Below, piece after piece: positions 63,343-64,000 of a stretch of 64,000 bases of DNA. The first letter of the stretch is position 1, and each line of letters begins with the position of its first letter. A model generated the notes under the pieces. That model had not been told where the DNA came from, searched no databases, and saw nothing but the letters and a program-made list of their open reading frames with translations. Origin of the DNA: CAWKAV01 sp963847735 (lineage in GTDB: Bacteria; Desulfobacterota; Desulfuromonadia; Desulfuromonadales; BM103); the NCBI GenBank assembly GCA_963847735.1, contig CAWKAV010000010.1:40435-104434 (forward strand), read 5' to 3'. Position numbers and translations under genes: made by a program.

Positions 63343-63915
63343 ATGGAAACCGCGAAGCAAACGATAACAACTGTCAACGGCGTAAACGTTAGCCAACTCT
63401 TTGATACGATCGAAGCCATCAAAGGAAACCCTGAAATCTCAAAATTCAAATTTCGTGCGACTAACCAATGGCAGACTGGAACACACAACCAGGCAACGGT
63501 TAAATCATTCTATGGTGCCCTGCAGGAAGACAACAGTCGGACGCCGATGGTATTTGAGATTGATGAGCCGCCGGTTCTGTTGGGAGAGAATAAAGGGGCC
63601 AACCCTGTTGAATATCTTCTGGTCGGGCTTTCTGGATGTATGACTACCGCTATGGTTGCGCACGCCGCAGCTCGGGGGATCACGATCAAATCGGTCACAT
63701 CACGGCTTGAAGGAGATCTGGACGTTCAGGGCTTTCTGGGCCTTTCAGAGACTATCCCGGTTGGTTACCAGGAAATCAGAGTCAGTTTCAAAATCGACGC
63801 TGACATCAGCGACCAAGAGAAACAGGAACTGGTTGAGATGACCAAGAAATACTCCCCAGTTTTCAACACCATTGCCCGCCCTGTAGCGGTTAAAGTTGGA
63901 CTTGATCACTCCTGA
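63343..63915 (+). CDS. OsmC-family peroxide-handling protein
   Basis: 190 residues with the OsmC core: PVEYLLVGLSGCMTTAMVAH with the first catalytic Cys, but the second Cys position is Ser (KKYSPVFNTI). Single-Cys members occur in the OsmC/YhfA group and may act on organic hydroperoxides or other electrophiles. GGAG lies 8 bases before the start. The gene is under the neighbouring TetR and ends at a terminator. Confidence 0.9.
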   Translation: METAKQTITTVNGVNVSQLFDTIEAIKGNPEISKFKFRATNQWQTGTHNQATVKSFYGALQEDNSRTPMVFEIDEPPVLLGENKGANPVEYLLVGLSGCMTTAMVAHAAARGITIKSVTSRLEGDLDVQGFLGLSETIPVGYQEIRVSFKIDADISDQEKQELVEMTKKYSPVFNTIARPVAVKVGLDHS

Positions 63916-63946
63916 TGTGGAAGTTAAATTGCTAACCTAATGAAAA

Positions 63947-63973
63947 GGCCACTTGTCTCCAGGTGGCCTTTTT
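63947..63973 (+). terminator. Rho-independent terminator
   Basis: GGCCACTT (63947-63954) with AGGTGGCC (63961-63968), then TTTTT. Ends the osmC-like gene. Confidence 0.85.
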
Positions 63974-64000
63974 GCATGGATTAAAGGGTGTCCTTAATGT

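Overview
The window reads as chromosome from a Gram-negative, metal- and redox-active bacterium, most likely a desulfuromonad (Geobacter/Desulfuromonas/Pelobacter relatives). The support is indirect: a secreted c-type cytochrome, sigma-54 regulation, an arsenate/arsenite operon, a PgaABCD exopolysaccharide operon, cytochrome bd with a DUF4492 partner and a PEP-CTERM protein. No rRNA or complete tRNA gene was seen, so the lineage is an inference.

Region 1 (about 0.1-5.1 kb) holds small metal/redox-flavoured genes: a YHS protein, an NtrC-type regulator, two secreted repeat proteins (one frameshifted inside a 24-bp tandem repeat), a monohaem cytochrome and an ABM monooxygenase. Region 2 (about 5.5-22.4 kb) looks GC-richer and like ordinary core chromosome: an ATP-grasp-like protein, mltG, plsY, a pseudo-receiver/GAF protein, a lone MshEN-type protein, the arsR-gapdh-arsJ-acr3 operon with its operator, a methyltransferase and pgaABCD.

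Region 3 (about 22.9-36.8 kb) carries single genes (SDR, outer-membrane protein, Ada-like methyltransferase, argO/argP pair), then a conserved but poorly understood set (SxtJ, DUF5989, carbamoyltransferase, SGNH hydrolase), the first of two ferritin-like/pseudo-receiver fusions and a decayed acyl-CoA dehydratase activase gene. Region 4 (about 37-62.4 kb) is strongly accessory. Cytochrome bd, bacterioferritin, a flavocytochrome b2-like enzyme, a CadC/SO_0444 metal-efflux pair and a TlpA-CcdA-DsbB-DsbA thiol-redox set sit among repeats that look like the 3' half of a proline tRNA plus its terminator. The same stretch has pseudogenes, an integrase relic and two almost identical IS1111-group insertion sequences.

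The two insertion sequences interrupt the same spot, the T-loop of the tRNA-like repeat. Their non-coding right ends can be drawn as a bridge-RNA (seekRNA) target loop whose two 9-nt guide segments match the two halves of that T-arm. Both transposase genes carry the same in-frame TGA. This is the most interesting system in the window. The right edge (62.6-64 kb) is a TetR-OsmC pair with matching operators.

All product names rest on reading motifs and family resemblance by eye; no search or folding program was run.
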